DNA of 64,000 nucleotides from Candidatus Thioglobus sp. MED-G25. GTDB lineage: Bacteria; Pseudomonadota; Gammaproteobacteria; Arenicellales; UBA868. Positions 34,786 through 45,250 of this stretch are shown here, piece after piece (the first letter of the stretch is position 1; each line of letters opens with the position of its first letter). The stretch is taken from NCBI GenBank assembly GCA_002456995.1, contig NTKC01000006.1, forward strand, positions 1 through 64,000. Reading direction: 5' to 3'. The position numbers and the translations under genes were made by a program. The notes below the pieces were generated by a model. That model had not been told where the DNA came from. It worked only from the letters and a program-made list of their open reading frames with translations, and did no database searches.

Positions 34786-37700
34786 TTATTGTTTCCACAA
34801 TTTCTCCGAACGTTGCCGGGCTCCTTGGCATCCGCCATCCTCATCACCCAACTTATTCAACAAGCTAAGAACCACAGCCGACGTACCACCGGTGGCCCAG
34901 GCCGCACCCATCTTTAAACTTTTCAGAATATCATTGTCTTCAAGCTTTAATAGTTCCATGAGATTTTTTCCGCCAGGATCGGGCACTACAACAGGTCTCC
35001 GTAGTGAGCCTTCGATTACAAAATAGGGCGGATACAACAGGGATAAACCAGACTCTTCTAAAAGACTGGCGGGCGATATGCCTTCCCGGCGTGGCTTGGA
35101 GTGAACGTGTAGCCTCGGACTCTCCGTGGAAAGCTCGAGTTTACCAAAGGCCAATAATTCAAACTCCTCAGCTTTCAAGGCGATGGTGTGATTGGGTGGT
35201 GCTGGACTATGCCCCACGCCATCTGTGATTAGCATACCGATAACACCACACTTGATATCATAATATTTTTTTCGCTCTGCCCATGGGCTAACACCACGCA
35301 GAATCTGTTCTGTGATACTGAACGGTGTCGTTGTCAACAATTCTTCGCGACCTCGGGGATACTTTATACCTTCAAGCTCGGTAAATAGATAACCATTGCC
35401 ACTTTGTGCAATCTTGTGAAGGGATATCCCCGATCCTGATATATAGCCGCGCGTACTTAAAGATCCTGATATGTCCCATTTACCCTTCAGTGCAACAGGC
35501 AACAGGTCAAGATCCAGGTGTTTCCAGTCATAGGCGTAATTCGCTGGATGTGGGTCCACCTGGGTATCCAGGTCGAGTCGCACTTCCAGGTCACCGCCGG
35601 CTGAAATTCCCCGCAGTCGGATGTTGACCAGGCCGTCGAGCGAGGTCAGCAGTGCTGTAGCATCCGTAATTTCGTAGTTACGACGTATCAGGTGTCCTAC
35701 AGAATATTCCAGATCAACGTCATAGCTATCCGCCCATGCTAACGGCATGTCTTCATTTCCAAACAGATACTTCTTTTCTTTCTTCGGGAAAAGATCGTTT
35801 AAATTGAAATATTCCGATGCCAGTCTCCCGTCAATTTTCTGTCGATGATTATCAGTCCCATTCAACGGATAGGATATTTCTCCACTGATGTCGTTGCGGC
35901 CCGCCGTCACCCTAAGTTCTGTCACCTGTAGCGTCTCACCATCCGTACTGACAATCGCCTGCGCCTGTAAAGGCAGGTCTCCCTGTAATGGAATTGCAAG
36001 CACAGCTGCCACCCTGGACAGACGATCCACCTGGTGCTTCAACTCTAGCTTCGTGCCTATCTTCCACTGTTCCCCCAAAACCCCCTTTGCCGAAAACTGA
36101 CCGAGTTTCTCCGACTCGAGGTTAACCGATCCTGTAATTGATTCGTGTGTATCCGTTGTACGACTGACCTCGCCTGTCACCTGCAACCGGCCCATAGGCG
36201 GTAAGTCAACACCCGTGATCAGACGCAATTCGTGAGAATCTTCCGCAGTCAGCACAAAACTGGCACTGAATCCGGACTTGTTATCAAATGCTTCAAACTC
36301 ACCAGCGAACTCAGTAGCCAGAGAATTAGTCAGCAACTCGCCGTGTACCATCAGCGGTACCGCTTGCTTATCGGACGGGCGTACCTGTAACTGAATCTGG
36401 GCGGATTCGTGATAATCCCCTGGCCCGCCATAGTATTCAATCAGCTGGCCCAGTTCAGCTACATCGAGATTGAGATCCCACGTCGGGCGTGGAACATGCA
36501 TTAAATCGATCAAGCTACCCGTAAACCGGCCACTAAGCCCAGCACCGGAAATCTGACCCACCAGCCCGGACAGTCGAGCCTCATTGCCGTGTAAATCAAG
36601 CCAGCCTGTGACGCTGGCCTCCAGATGGGGGGGTATCAGCCATTGTCTGCCCCAGGCTTGGGCAAGCACAGCAATATCTTCAGTGTGGCCTTCGAAATTC
36701 AGTGCCAACTGCGGCTGCTCGTCCAGCCTGTCAATCTGCCCACGGCCACTGACTTCCAGTTGAGGGGAGCTGATCCTGACATTCACGAGCTCTATGCCAC
36801 AGCTGCTATTGGTGCAGGTGAGAACGCCATTTGTGCTGGCGGTAGCATCGACGGGGAGCTGTGTACCCAAACTGCCGGCAAGGCTCTGGATACTCTCAGT
36901 TCTTGCGGTGAACTCGAATTGCCCTTCCAAACTATTTTGCAACAGATCGAACTGACCTGTGCCGTCGAGCATCAGATCTGTAGATTCAAAAGAAGCAGAA
37001 AGATCACTCAACCGGTAACCTTTGTCGCTGCCTCGTAAAGCGCCCGTCACCTGAGCGCTACCGTTTAAGTGCATCTCAAGTTTGAATTGCCTCAACAGTT
37101 CTGTCAGCTTGTCCGAGGTTGCGTCAATATTGAGCGCAAGATCCGGGCCGTCGGCTGAGCCCAATTGACTCACATTGCCTGTTAATTGGATACCCAGATG
37201 TGGGCTCTCTCCGATCAACATAATCTGGTCCAAACGGAAATTGCCCGGCTGCCCAGACAATATACCCTGGCCCGAGACACGGACATCTGTCGGTACATCA
37301 AGGCTCATGAGCGCCGTGAAATTCTGAAGCCTCTGATGCTTCACCTGTAGACGCAGCTCGCCCATTGAACGGTTTAGTCTGACGCTGGCTGGCACCAGAT
37401 CGAGATCACCCTGCACTGTAAAATTAAACGGCTGTGCTGTTGTGGACAACCGGACTGATTCCAGTCGAAGGTCGCTTCCTGGGTTTCCGACGAGGTGACC
37501 GGCTGCACTGACCGTACCACTGAAAATCGCATCGTGCCGCCATGGCAAGCCGGGCAATAGATCAGTCAGATTTCTTTCCAGGCGTCCTGTCGTGACCTCC
37601 AGATGCAAATCAGCGTTAGGCGCTTTTCGCAGATTACTGACCACGCCAGAGACGATGCCACTAACAACGTTACCCTTGAACGCCAGATTGACTGGTGCCA

Positions 37701-38337
37701 GTTGATCCGAATCCAGACCGTTAAGAGACCCCAGTGCGCCACTCACTTCAATAGCGTCTCCGGCATAGCTCAGTTGCCCGTTGATCTGACCTTGTTGATT
37801 TTGACCCTCACGTGGCAAAACATAGACCAGCGTATCGGCCCGGATTTCCCACCGATCTGACTTAACGCCAGATCCAAAAGTGAGGGTGCCGTCTACCACC
37901 GAAACTCGACTGACGGGAAGCGGTAGAACCGGCACTGTCAGTCCCCGATCAGACTCCCAATTAGGACGACCGTTGGGGCCGACTTCCAACAGCAGGGTCG
38001 GCCGCTCCAGAGAAATCTCGCGAATAAGCAATTTCCCTTCTGCAAGAGCCCCCATATCCAGTTCAAATTGAACGTTCTCTACTGTCAGGAAATGCCCCTC
38101 ATAATTGCCAGCCGGATTACCCACAGCCAGTCCCCTGACCTCTAGCCGAACTGAGGGGAAAAGACGGACTGACAAGCCCTGGTCAATCGACACTGGTCGA
38201 TCGATTGCTTTGCTTATCTGCTGTGCCGCAGCATCGCGATAGCGACTCCAGTCAACCCACTGAATAATGGACACCAGAAACAGAATGAGGCCACAGAAAC
38301 AGACGACCACCCAGCCGATTACTTTAGCGAGCCGCAA
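34786..38337 (-). CDS. Large AsmA-family envelope protein
   Basis: A 1183-residue protein with one N-terminal membrane helix (about 7-27) and the AsmA opening WSRYRDAAAQQISKAIDRPVSI, followed by long repeated beta-strand segments, as in AsmA/TamB/YhdP-type proteins. These are inner-membrane anchored, span the periplasm and are implicated in moving phospholipids to the outer membrane. E. coli AsmA is about 617 residues, so this is nearly twice that. The C-terminal about 120 residues carry the family's KLE/GKLELS-like end. Divergent from ttcA. Confidence 0.85.
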   Translation of the reverse strand: MRLAKVIGWVVVCFCGLILFLVSIIQWVDWSRYRDAAAQQISKAIDRPVSIDQGLSVRLFPSVRLEVRGLAVGNPAGNYEGHFLTVENVQFELDMGALAEGKLLIREISLERPTLLLEVGPNGRPNWESDRGLTVPVLPLPVSRVSVVDGTLTFGSGVKSDRWEIRADTLVYVLPREGQNQQGQINGQLSYAGDAIEVSGALGSLNGLDSDQLAPVNLAFKGNVVSGIVSGVVSNLRKAPNADLHLEVTTGRLERNLTDLLPGLPWRHDAIFSGTVSAAGHLVGNPGSDLRLESVRLSTTAQPFNFTVQGDLDLVPASVRLNRSMGELRLQVKHQRLQNFTALMSLDVPTDVRVSGQGILSGQPGNFRLDQIMLIGESPHLGIQLTGNVSQLGSADGPDLALNIDATSDKLTELLRQFKLEMHLNGSAQVTGALRGSDKGYRLSDLSASFESTDLMLDGTGQFDLLQNSLEGQFEFTARTESIQSLAGSLGTQLPVDATASTNGVLTCTNSSCGIELVNVRISSPQLEVSGRGQIDRLDEQPQLALNFEGHTEDIAVLAQAWGRQWLIPPHLEASVTGWLDLHGNEARLSGLVGQISGAGLSGRFTGSLIDLMHVPRPTWDLNLDVAELGQLIEYYGGPGDYHESAQIQLQVRPSDKQAVPLMVHGELLTNSLATEFAGEFEAFDNKSGFSASFVLTAEDSHELRLITGVDLPPMGRLQVTGEVSRTTDTHESITGSVNLESEKLGQFSAKGVLGEQWKIGTKLELKHQVDRLSRVAAVLAIPLQGDLPLQAQAIVSTDGETLQVTELRVTAGRNDISGEISYPLNGTDNHRQKIDGRLASEYFNLNDLFPKKEKKYLFGNEDMPLAWADSYDVDLEYSVGHLIRRNYEITDATALLTSLDGLVNIRLRGISAGGDLEVRLDLDTQVDPHPANYAYDWKHLDLDLLPVALKGKWDISGSLSTRGYISGSGISLHKIAQSGNGYLFTELEGIKYPRGREELLTTTPFSITEQILRGVSPWAERKKYYDIKCGVIGMLITDGVGHSPAPPNHTIALKAEEFELLAFGKLELSTESPRLHVHSKPRREGISPASLLEESGLSLLYPPYFVIEGSLRRPVVVPDPGGKNLMELLKLEDNDILKSLKMGAAWATGGTSAVVLSLLNKLGDEDGGCQGARQRSEKLWKQ

Positions 38338-38452
38338 GAATTCTGTTCCCTGTGTATGATTCGCCTTTCGGAGAACGCATTGCGCGACCCTAACACAAAG
38401 CGCACTATTGTGGGTTCGGAAAGAACATCTGACAGATATATCCGGTTACAAC

Positions 38453-39310
38453 ATGACAATGACAACTTTACACCCCAGCCACACATCACGGAAACTTGAA
38501 AAACGACTTCGTCGCGAAGTCGGACGAGCCATACAGGACTACAACATGATCGAAGAAGGCGATCGCGTTATGGTCTGTATTTCCGGTGGTAAGGATTCTT
38601 TCTCACTGCTGGATATTCTGTGTCGATTGAAAATCAGAGCCCCGATCGACTTCCAGTTAACCGCCGTCAATGTTGACCAGAACCAGCCTGGATTTCCAAC
38701 CGAACGACTTGAAGCTTACCTGCAGGGGCTCGGGGTCGATTACCGAATTATCGATCAGGATACCTATAGTGTCGTCAAGAATATCATCCCCGAGGGCAAA
38801 ACAATGTGTGGCCTTTGTTCACGACTTCGTCGGGGAATACTGTACAGCTTTGCAAAAAGAGAGAAGATGACAAAAATCGCTTTAGGCCATCATCGAGACG
38901 ATATTGTTGAAACACTTTTCCTCAACATGTTTTTTGGTGGTCGACTCAAAGCAATGCCACCCAAACTGTTGAGCGATGACGGAAACAATGTAGTCATACG
39001 CCCACTATCCTATTGCATTGAAAAAGATATCGCGCAATACGCCCAGCTGAAAAAGTTTCCGATTATTCCGTGCAATCTTTGTGGCTCACAGCCGAACCTC
39101 CAGCGCCAAACTGTCAAACGAATGCTCGCTGACTGGGAACAGCAGTACCCTGGTCGGTCAGCGACCATATTCCGAAGCGTCACGAGCATCTCACCCAGCC
39201 AACTCGCCGACACAAGTCTTTTCGACTTTGCCAGTCTCGGGGCTCGTCACGAGCCCGCAACATGGCTACCCGAAGGGAACACCATTGACACAGAGAATAC
39301 CAGGCTATGA
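38453..39310 (+). CDS. ttcA: tRNA 2-thiocytidine biosynthesis protein TtcA
   Basis: A 285-residue protein from ATG 38453 (the frame is open to 38408). The ATP-pyrophosphatase loop SGGKDS is at 44-49, the first CxxC at 119-122 (CGLC) and a second as CNLC about 100 residues later, the set that binds the Fe-S cluster for s2C32 formation in tRNA. Length agrees with E. coli TtcA (311). It overlaps the aminopeptidase start by 4 bases (ATGA), so both are likely co-translated. Confidence 0.95.
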   Translation: MTMTTLHPSHTSRKLEKRLRREVGRAIQDYNMIEEGDRVMVCISGGKDSFSLLDILCRLKIRAPIDFQLTAVNVDQNQPGFPTERLEAYLQGLGVDYRIIDQDTYSVVKNIIPEGKTMCGLCSRLRRGILYSFAKREKMTKIALGHHRDDIVETLFLNMFFGGRLKAMPPKLLSDDGNNVVIRPLSYCIEKDIAQYAQLKKFPIIPCNLCGSQPNLQRQTVKRMLADWEQQYPGRSATIFRSVTSISPSQLADTSLFDFASLGARHEPATWLPEGNTIDTENTRL

Positions 39311-40605
39311 ATGAATCAGATTTCAATAACGGGCTACTAGAGTTTCTAGCTAACTCACCGACTCCTTTTCATGCAGTGAAACAACTAAAGCAGCTGTTGA
39401 CAGCGGAAGGGTTTGAACAACTTGCAGAACACAACAGCTGGTCGCTTAAACCTGGAGGACGTTACTTTGTCGTTCGCAATGGCTCGTCAATCGCAGCAAT
39501 CAGAACAGGCTCTGTTCATCCAACTGATGGGGGGCTGAGGCTGATCGGCACCCACACCGACAGCCCTTGTCTCAAGATCAAACCCGCACCCGAGATCAGG
39601 CGTCAGGGCTTTTTGCAGCTGGGTGTAGAAATTTACGGTGGAGTTTTGCTCTCACCCTGGTTTGACCGAGACCTTTCTCTGGCCGGCAAAGTCACTTGCC
39701 GTATGGAAAACGGAGAGATAAACAGTGTGCTCATCGACTTTCGACGCCCTGTGGCGACAGTGCCCAGTCTCGCAATTCATTTAAATCGAGATGTGCATAA
39801 AAACAGGACCATCAATCCACAAAAAGAAGTGGTTTTACTAGTGAGTTCAGGTGATGGCGACCGCAAAAGTTTCCGACAACTGCTTCTTGGCCAAATCCAG
39901 CATGAGCACGCCAACCTACCTGTTGCCGAGGTCCTGGACTACGAAATCAGCTGTTACGACGTGCAACCACCTGCAGTTATCGGGCTAAATGATGACTTCA
40001 TCGCTGCCTCAAGGCTGGACAACCTTTTGAGTTGTTATACCGCTTGTCGAAGCATAATCGACACCTCTGGAGATACCTCTGCTGTGATGGTCTGTAATGA
40101 TCACGAGGAGGTTGGCAGCCTGTCGGCCAGCGGTGCCCAAGGACCATTTCTACGTTCTACACTCGAACGTCTATGTGGGACTGGAGAAACGATGGACAGG
40201 GCCATGGACTCGTCCGTGTTGCTTTCCGTTGATAATGCGCATGCGCTGCATCCTAATTACGAAGACAAGCATGACCCACAGCACCGGCCTTGCCTCAACG
40301 GTGGTCCGGTCATCAAATACAACGCTAACCAGAGATACGCAACAAACAGTGAAACTGCGGCGCTGTTTCGCAATTTATGCCAATCCCTTGATATACCCGT
40401 TCAACAGATTGCCATGCGAAATGATATGGCGTGTGGCAGCACCATCGGACCAATAACAGCGGCCGAACTGGGCGTCGCAACAGTAGATATTGGATCCCCG
40501 CAGCTGGCCATGCACTCCGTGCGCGAGCTCACCGGGCGCAACGATCCAACACTACTCTACCGCGCGCTCAAGGGCTTCCTTGATCAAACGTCTCTGTGGC
40601 GCTGA
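39307..40605 (+). CDS. M18-family aspartyl/metallo-aminopeptidase (ApeB-like)
   Basis: A 432-residue M18 peptidase with [13 protein letters not shown] (first zinc ligand His), [13 protein letters not shown], the catalytic DHEEVGS and a C-terminal [11 protein letters not shown] with the last His. It releases N-terminal acidic or neutral residues from peptides in the cytosol. Length and domain order match the bacterial ApeB group. The start overlaps ttcA. It converges with the cytochrome c5 gene 19 bases beyond its stop. Confidence 0.92.
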   Translation: MNESDFNNGLLEFLANSPTPFHAVKQLKQLLTAEGFEQLAEHNSWSLKPGGRYFVVRNGSSIAAIRTGSVHPTDGGLRLIGTHTDSPCLKIKPAPEIRRQGFLQLGVEIYGGVLLSPWFDRDLSLAGKVTCRMENGEINSVLIDFRRPVATVPSLAIHLNRDVHKNRTINPQKEVVLLVSSGDGDRKSFRQLLLGQIQHEHANLPVAEVLDYEISCYDVQPPAVIGLNDDFIAASRLDNLLSCYTACRSIIDTSGDTSAVMVCNDHEEVGSLSASGAQGPFLRSTLERLCGTGETMDRAMDSSVLLSVDNAHALHPNYEDKHDPQHRPCLNGGPVIKYNANQRYATNSETAALFRNLCQSLDIPVQQIAMRNDMACGSTIGPITAAELGVATVDIGSPQLAMHSVRELTGRNDPTLLYRALKGFLDQTSLWR

Positions 40606-40624
40606 TGTAGATCAGCTCAACAAT

Positions 40625-40945
40625 TTACTGGGACTGACTCACCATGTAGTCGATCGCCGCTTTGACGTCATCGTCACTCAGATGAACGAAACCGCCCTTG
40701 GCAGGCATCATGCCGGTCTGGCCTTGAAATCCCTGAATTGCATTCTCATACATCACCTCTATACCCTGTGCGATACGGGCGGCCCAAGCTTCTTTGTCGC
40801 CCAGTTTAGGCGCGCCGGCTACACCGGGCATATGACAAGCCATACAGCCACTGTTGTAGACAGCCTCTCCATCGGCGCTAACACTTGTCCATACAACTGA
40901 GCCCATCATCACTGAGGCCAGCACCAGTACTTTGGTAAATCTCAT
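40625..40945 (-). CDS. Cytochrome c5-family monohaem protein
   Basis: A 106-residue periplasmic cytochrome. Signal peptide about 1-24 (VLVLASVMMGSV...SADG), haem motif CMACH (Cys34, Cys37, His38), axial Met in the GMMPAKGGF region, and a helical DDDVKAAIDYMVSQ end. It carries electrons between periplasmic donors and a terminal oxidase. It lies alone between convergent aminopeptidase and the upstream prfC on the same strand (293 bases apart); the A+T-rich gap between may hold its promoter. Confidence 0.92.
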   Translation of the reverse strand: MRFTKVLVLASVMMGSVVWTSVSADGEAVYNSGCMACHMPGVAGAPKLGDKEAWAARIAQGIEVMYENAIQGFQGQTGMMPAKGGFVHLSDDDVKAAIDYMVSQSQ

Positions 40946-41238
40946 CTAAACTCTCCAGGGGTTTATCTCTTACAGGGAAGTGTATCGCGAATGCTGCAAG
41001 GGTCGTAACCCAAGATAGCGTCGGCACTTTGATTTCGATCAGGTTTCTCTGATCCGAAACCGTCAGATTCTGGCCACGACACTGACATCCGGTTGCCCTG
41101 ATGCCCGGCATCAGCGGTATTAATCAACGGTACAGTGACTAAGGCGGACAGATATTCAACCGTCGCGACCATTTCATTGGAATGATTGAACAAAATTTAA
41201 ACTTTAATTAGTTATTAGTTTATTAAATAATTATATTA

Positions 41239-42819
41239 TTATAATTCTTTGGTATTCTTGAACTGAACATCCGGCCAGCGCTCCATGGCCAAACTTAAAT
41301 TAGCCAGATTCGGCGCGATATAGGTTAGATCTCCGCCCGCATCAAGTGCCAGATTCTGTCTAGCTTTTCTCTGAAATGCTTCAAAATCAGACTTTTTATC
41401 GCAGACAACCCAGCGAGCAGTCGCTACCTGCACCGATTCAAAGCTGCAGTCCACACCATATTCATGCTGCAGGCGGTGTACGACCACGTCAAACTGCAGT
41501 ATTCCGATCGCACCCAGGATTACATCATTCGACATCAGTGGCCTGAACACCTGGGTCGCACCTTCTTCGCTCAACTGATCTAGCCCTTTGTGCAGCGCCT
41601 TTGCCCGCAACGGGTCATCGAGGCGTACCCGTCGAAAAAGCTCCGGGGCAAAATTGGGCACACCTGCAAACTTTAGATTCTCGCCCTCGGTAAATGTATC
41701 TCCAATCTGGATAGTACCGTGATTGTGCAAACCGATGATGTCACCCGCGTAGGCAGACTCCACCGACTCGCGTTTTGAGGCCAGAAAGGTGATGGCCCTG
41801 TGAATCGGCGTGGTCCGATCTGCTCGGACTTGATGAAGCTTGATACCCGGCCGATAAACACCGGAATTAATGCGTAGAAATGCCACCCGATCATGATGTG
41901 AGGGGTCCATGTTGGCTTGAATCTTGAAGACAAACCCCGTAAATTTTTTCTCACCGCTATCGACTTTCCTGGAGCCGGCATCCCGAGGCCCCGGACAGGG
42001 CGCGTAGTCTACAAAACAGTCAATCAACTCGTCAGTACCTTCACTGGCAAGTGCTGAACCGAAAAAAACAGGCGTTAACTGCGCCTGCAGATAGGCCTGC
42101 AAATCAAAAGTGTAACTGGCTCCAGTCAGCAGCTCGATCTCCTCCCGCAGCCGATCAGCATCCGCACCAATCGCGTCGTCCAGATCATGATTTGAAAGAC
42201 CGCAGATTGTCCTTTCACCCGACACCGAATTTCCTGATTTTCTTTCAAACAGGTGAATGCTGTCATCGTAAAGTCGGTAGACCCCACAAAAATGGCGCCC
42301 AGTCCCCACAGGCCATGTCATGGGTGCGCACCGAATTCCCAACACCGACTCCACCTCGTCCAGCAGTTCTACCGGATCGCGGCCTTCCCGATCAAGCTTA
42401 TTGATGAACGTCATAATCGGTGTATCGCGCAGCCTGCACACCTCCATCAGCTTAATGGTTCTGTCTTCTACGCCCTTTGCTGCATCGATTACCATCAGTG
42501 CGGAATCTACCGCTGTCAAAGTACGATAGGTATCCTCCGAGAAATCGGCATGCCCCGGCGTATCTAACAGATTGATAACATGTTCACGATATTCAAACTG
42601 CATGACTGAAGACGTTACGGATATCCCCCTTTCCTTCTCCATCTTCATCCAATCTGAAGTCGCATAACGTCCTGTCTTACGGGCTCGCACCGTGCCCGCC
42701 GCCTGGATCGCGCCACCATAGTGAAGAAATTTCTCCGTCAGGGTCGTCTTCCCCGCATCGGGATGCGAGATGATGGCGAAAGTCCGCCGACGATTAACTT
42801 GGTTCACGTGTTCATCCAT
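41239..42819 (-). CDS. prfC: Peptide chain release factor 3
   Basis: A 526-residue translational GTPase. The G1 loop is in [15 protein letters not shown]2/switch [13 protein letters not shown]3 [13 protein letters not shown], and G4 [12 protein letters not shown], followed by the RF3-specific C-terminal domains. It recycles RF1 and RF2 after termination. Length equals E. coli PrfC (529). It is transcribed in the same direction as rimO, 133 bases downstream of it. Confidence 0.96.
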   Translation of the reverse strand: MDEHVNQVNRRRTFAIISHPDAGKTTLTEKFLHYGGAIQAAGTVRARKTGRYATSDWMKMEKERGISVTSSVMQFEYREHVINLLDTPGHADFSEDTYRTLTAVDSALMVIDAAKGVEDRTIKLMEVCRLRDTPIMTFINKLDREGRDPVELLDEVESVLGIRCAPMTWPVGTGRHFCGVYRLYDDSIHLFERKSGNSVSGERTICGLSNHDLDDAIGADADRLREEIELLTGASYTFDLQAYLQAQLTPVFFGSALASEGTDELIDCFVDYAPCPGPRDAGSRKVDSGEKKFTGFVFKIQANMDPSHHDRVAFLRINSGVYRPGIKLHQVRADRTTPIHRAITFLASKRESVESAYAGDIIGLHNHGTIQIGDTFTEGENLKFAGVPNFAPELFRRVRLDDPLRAKALHKGLDQLSEEGATQVFRPLMSNDVILGAIGILQFDVVVHRLQHEYGVDCSFESVQVATARWVVCDKKSDFEAFQRKARQNLALDAGGDLTYIAPNLANLSLAMERWPDVQFKNTKEL

Positions 42820-42952
42820 AACTCAAGCCAGCTAGCGTGTGAAAAAAGCGCGAATTATAGCGAACAACGAGCCATCGGAGTCCCCCATGGTGATTCTAGC
42901 CAGCGCTTTAATGCGAGTCCTTCAGGAACTTACGGCGGTCCATTAGCTACTA

Positions 42953-44263
42953 TCAGACTTTTTGGGCATACAGATCATGGTTGTCGCTTCCGGTAATACG
43001 GACATCAACAAACTGCCCCGGTTCAATATCAACACCATCGTGAACGATGACAACACCGTCGATCTCGGGTGATTCTCCAGTGCTGCGGGCGAGCACACCT
43101 GACTCGGTGTGAGCATCGACTAGAACCGCACATGTTTGGCCAATTCTACGCCGCAATCTTTGAGCAGAGACTTCTTCCTGTACAGCCATGAAACGGGCCA
43201 AGCGTTCTTCCCTGACTTCCTCAGGAACCGGATTATCCAACTCATTAGCAGCAGCTCCCTGTATCGGTGAATAGGCAAAACAGCCCACTCTGTCGAGTTG
43301 TGCCTCGGTCAAAAAATCAAGCAACAATTTAAATTCATCCTCCGTCTCGCCAGGAAACCCAACTATGAAAGTACTGCGGATAGTGAGTTCTGGACAAATA
43401 CTTCGCCACATACGAATACGCGCCAGATTATTTTCAGCATTGGCTGGACGTTTCATACGCTTGAGAACACGCGGTACACAGTGTTGGAACGGCACATCCA
43501 GATATGGCACGACAAACCCTTCACTCATAAGCGGTATCAATTCGTCGATGTGGGGATAAGGATACACATAGTGAAGTCGCACCCAGATGCCCAGTTCACC
43601 GAGCACCCGGGTCAGGTCATTGATATGCGAACGCATCGGACGCCCACGGGTCAGTTCCGTACGGTACTTCACGTCCGCACCATACGCAGCAGTGTCTTGA
43701 GAGACCACCAACAACTCCTTGACACCTGCATCGACCAATGCGCTGGCTTCATCAATAATGTCGTGGATAGATCGACTGACCAGACGGCCACGCATTCCTG
43801 GAATCACGCAGAATGTACAGGAGTTATTACACCCTTCAGCGATCTTAAGATACGCGTAATGGCGCGGCGTTAGTTTTATTCCCCCGGGTGGCAACAAATC
43901 ATGAAATGGGGCATGACCAGGGGGCAACTCCGCTCGAACTGCCTCCATAACGGACTCTGCAGAATCGGGTCCAGTTACAGCAACCAGTTCAGGGAAGCGT
44001 CTCAGCATCTCCTGATTTCGAGTCCCCAAACATCCAGTAACAATGACTCTCCCGTTCTCATCGAGTGCTTCGGTTATTGCCTCCAGGGATTCTTCAACGG
44101 CAGCCTGGATAAAGCCACACGTATTAACCACCACTATGCTCGCATCGGAATAGTTGTCCGAAATTACATAGCCTTCAGCACGCAGCTGGGTCAGTATCCG
44201 CTCAGAATCAACCAGGGCCTTGGGGCAACCAAGACTGACAAATCCGACTCGGGGGCTCTTCAT
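42953..44263 (-). CDS. rimO: Ribosomal protein S12 methylthiotransferase RimO
   Basis: A 436-residue radical-SAM enzyme that beta-methylthiolates Asp89 of ribosomal protein S12. The N-terminal UPF0004 domain has Cys13, Cys49 and Cys78 for one cluster, and the radical-SAM cluster cysteines are Cys145, Cys149 and Cys152 (CNNSCTFC), followed by [13 protein letters not shown]-like domain closes the protein. E. coli RimO has 441 residues. It follows ppsR by 27 bases. Confidence 0.95.
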   Translation of the reverse strand: MKSPRVGFVSLGCPKALVDSERILTQLRAEGYVISDNYSDASIVVVNTCGFIQAAVEESLEAITEALDENGRVIVTGCLGTRNQEMLRRFPELVAVTGPDSAESVMEAVRAELPPGHAPFHDLLPPGGIKLTPRHYAYLKIAEGCNNSCTFCVIPGMRGRLVSRSIHDIIDEASALVDAGVKELLVVSQDTAAYGADVKYRTELTRGRPMRSHINDLTRVLGELGIWVRLHYVYPYPHIDELIPLMSEGFVVPYLDVPFQHCVPRVLKRMKRPANAENNLARIRMWRSICPELTIRSTFIVGFPGETEDEFKLLLDFLTEAQLDRVGCFAYSPIQGAAANELDNPVPEEVREERLARFMAVQEEVSAQRLRRRIGQTCAVLVDAHTESGVLARSTGESPEIDGVVIVHDGVDIEPGQFVDVRITGSDNHDLYAQKV

Positions 44264-44290
44264 TTATTTAACACTCGTTTGAGGAGAGGC

Positions 44291-45115
44291 TTAGCCGAGC
44301 AGTTCGCGTCGAATCTTCATCTTCTGAAGAATAGTCGTGCCTATTTCTTCTATCGACATTTGAGTCGTATCCGCAAACGAAATCGAGTGGCGCCGAAAAG
44401 TAGCCTGGCCTTGGGCCAACTCATATTCGCACTGTTGTCGGGATGAATATCGGCTGTCTGGTCTGCGCTCCGTACGAATTTGGCAGAGTCGCTCAGACTC
44501 TATGGTCAGGCCAAACAGGCGAGCGCGAAACGGCTGCAAAATCGCTGGCAGTGCACCGTCATTAAAATCTTCTTCCGTCAGTGGATAATTCGCGCAAAAC
44601 AGGCCGAAATGAATGGCCAGATACAAACAGACCGGGGTTTTACCAGTCCTCGACACGCCCAAGATGATGAGATCTGCCTTATTATAGTCATCGATACTGA
44701 CACCATCGTCACAGTCCATCGCATAGTGGACTGCACTGATACGTGAAGTGTAGCGATCTCGGTCGACCACACCATGACTATGGCCGATTTGGTGGCTCGA
44801 CGCCGACTGTAGTTCCGTCTCTAACGGCTTCAGAAACGTTCCGAATAAATCGACGAAAAAACCGCGGGCTTGCCGAATACCTTCAAAAAGCTGTGGACTG
44901 ACGAAAGTGGCGAAGATCAAGGGCCTTGCGTTGTCATTATCAGCCGCTTCGTTGATCTCGCGAACAACGTGTACCATCTTTTCAGGGGTGTCGATAAATG
45001 GCAGGGCTCTTGTGTGAAATTTTACGTCCGGGAACTGAGTCAACAGGCTGTGACTGAGGACCTCTGCAGTGATCCCGGTTCGATCGGACACAACAAATAC
45101 GGTTCTTTTTGACAA
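44291..45115 (-). CDS. ppsR: Phosphoenolpyruvate synthase regulatory protein (bifunctional kinase/pyrophosphorylase)
   Basis: A 274-residue DUF299 protein with FVVSDRTGITAEVLS at the N-terminus and the P-loop GVSRTGKTPVCLYLA in the middle. It inactivates PEP synthase by ADP-dependent phosphorylation and reactivates it by Pi-dependent dephosphorylation. It is divergent from ppsA at 45251, across 135 bases, the classical pairing. Confidence 0.95.
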   Translation of the reverse strand: MSKRTVFVVSDRTGITAEVLSHSLLTQFPDVKFHTRALPFIDTPEKMVHVVREINEAADNDNARPLIFATFVSPQLFEGIRQARGFFVDLFGTFLKPLETELQSASSHQIGHSHGVVDRDRYTSRISAVHYAMDCDDGVSIDDYNKADLIILGVSRTGKTPVCLYLAIHFGLFCANYPLTEEDFNDGALPAILQPFRARLFGLTIESERLCQIRTERRPDSRYSSRQQCEYELAQGQATFRRHSISFADTTQMSIEEIGTTILQKMKIRRELLG

Positions 45116-45250
45116 TTTGGTCTAGCCTCGCAATGGGTCTGTCGAGCAAAATAGGCCCTGGCCGTCAAGTTATCGGTTCTGTTCCAGACAACCGGAGCAT
45201 AAGATGGCAACGGTCCGGCCACATAATATTGTCTAACAAATGGTGGGTAA

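Noticed and set aside
34596..34847. 83-codon minus-strand frame overlapping the end of asmA
   Set aside because: Overlaps the intact asmA C-terminus in another frame, with no family match and no ribosome site; treated as a shadow.
40878..41111. 77-codon minus-strand frame upstream of cytochrome c5
   Set aside because: Overlaps the cytochrome start; composition is not coding-like and no family fits.
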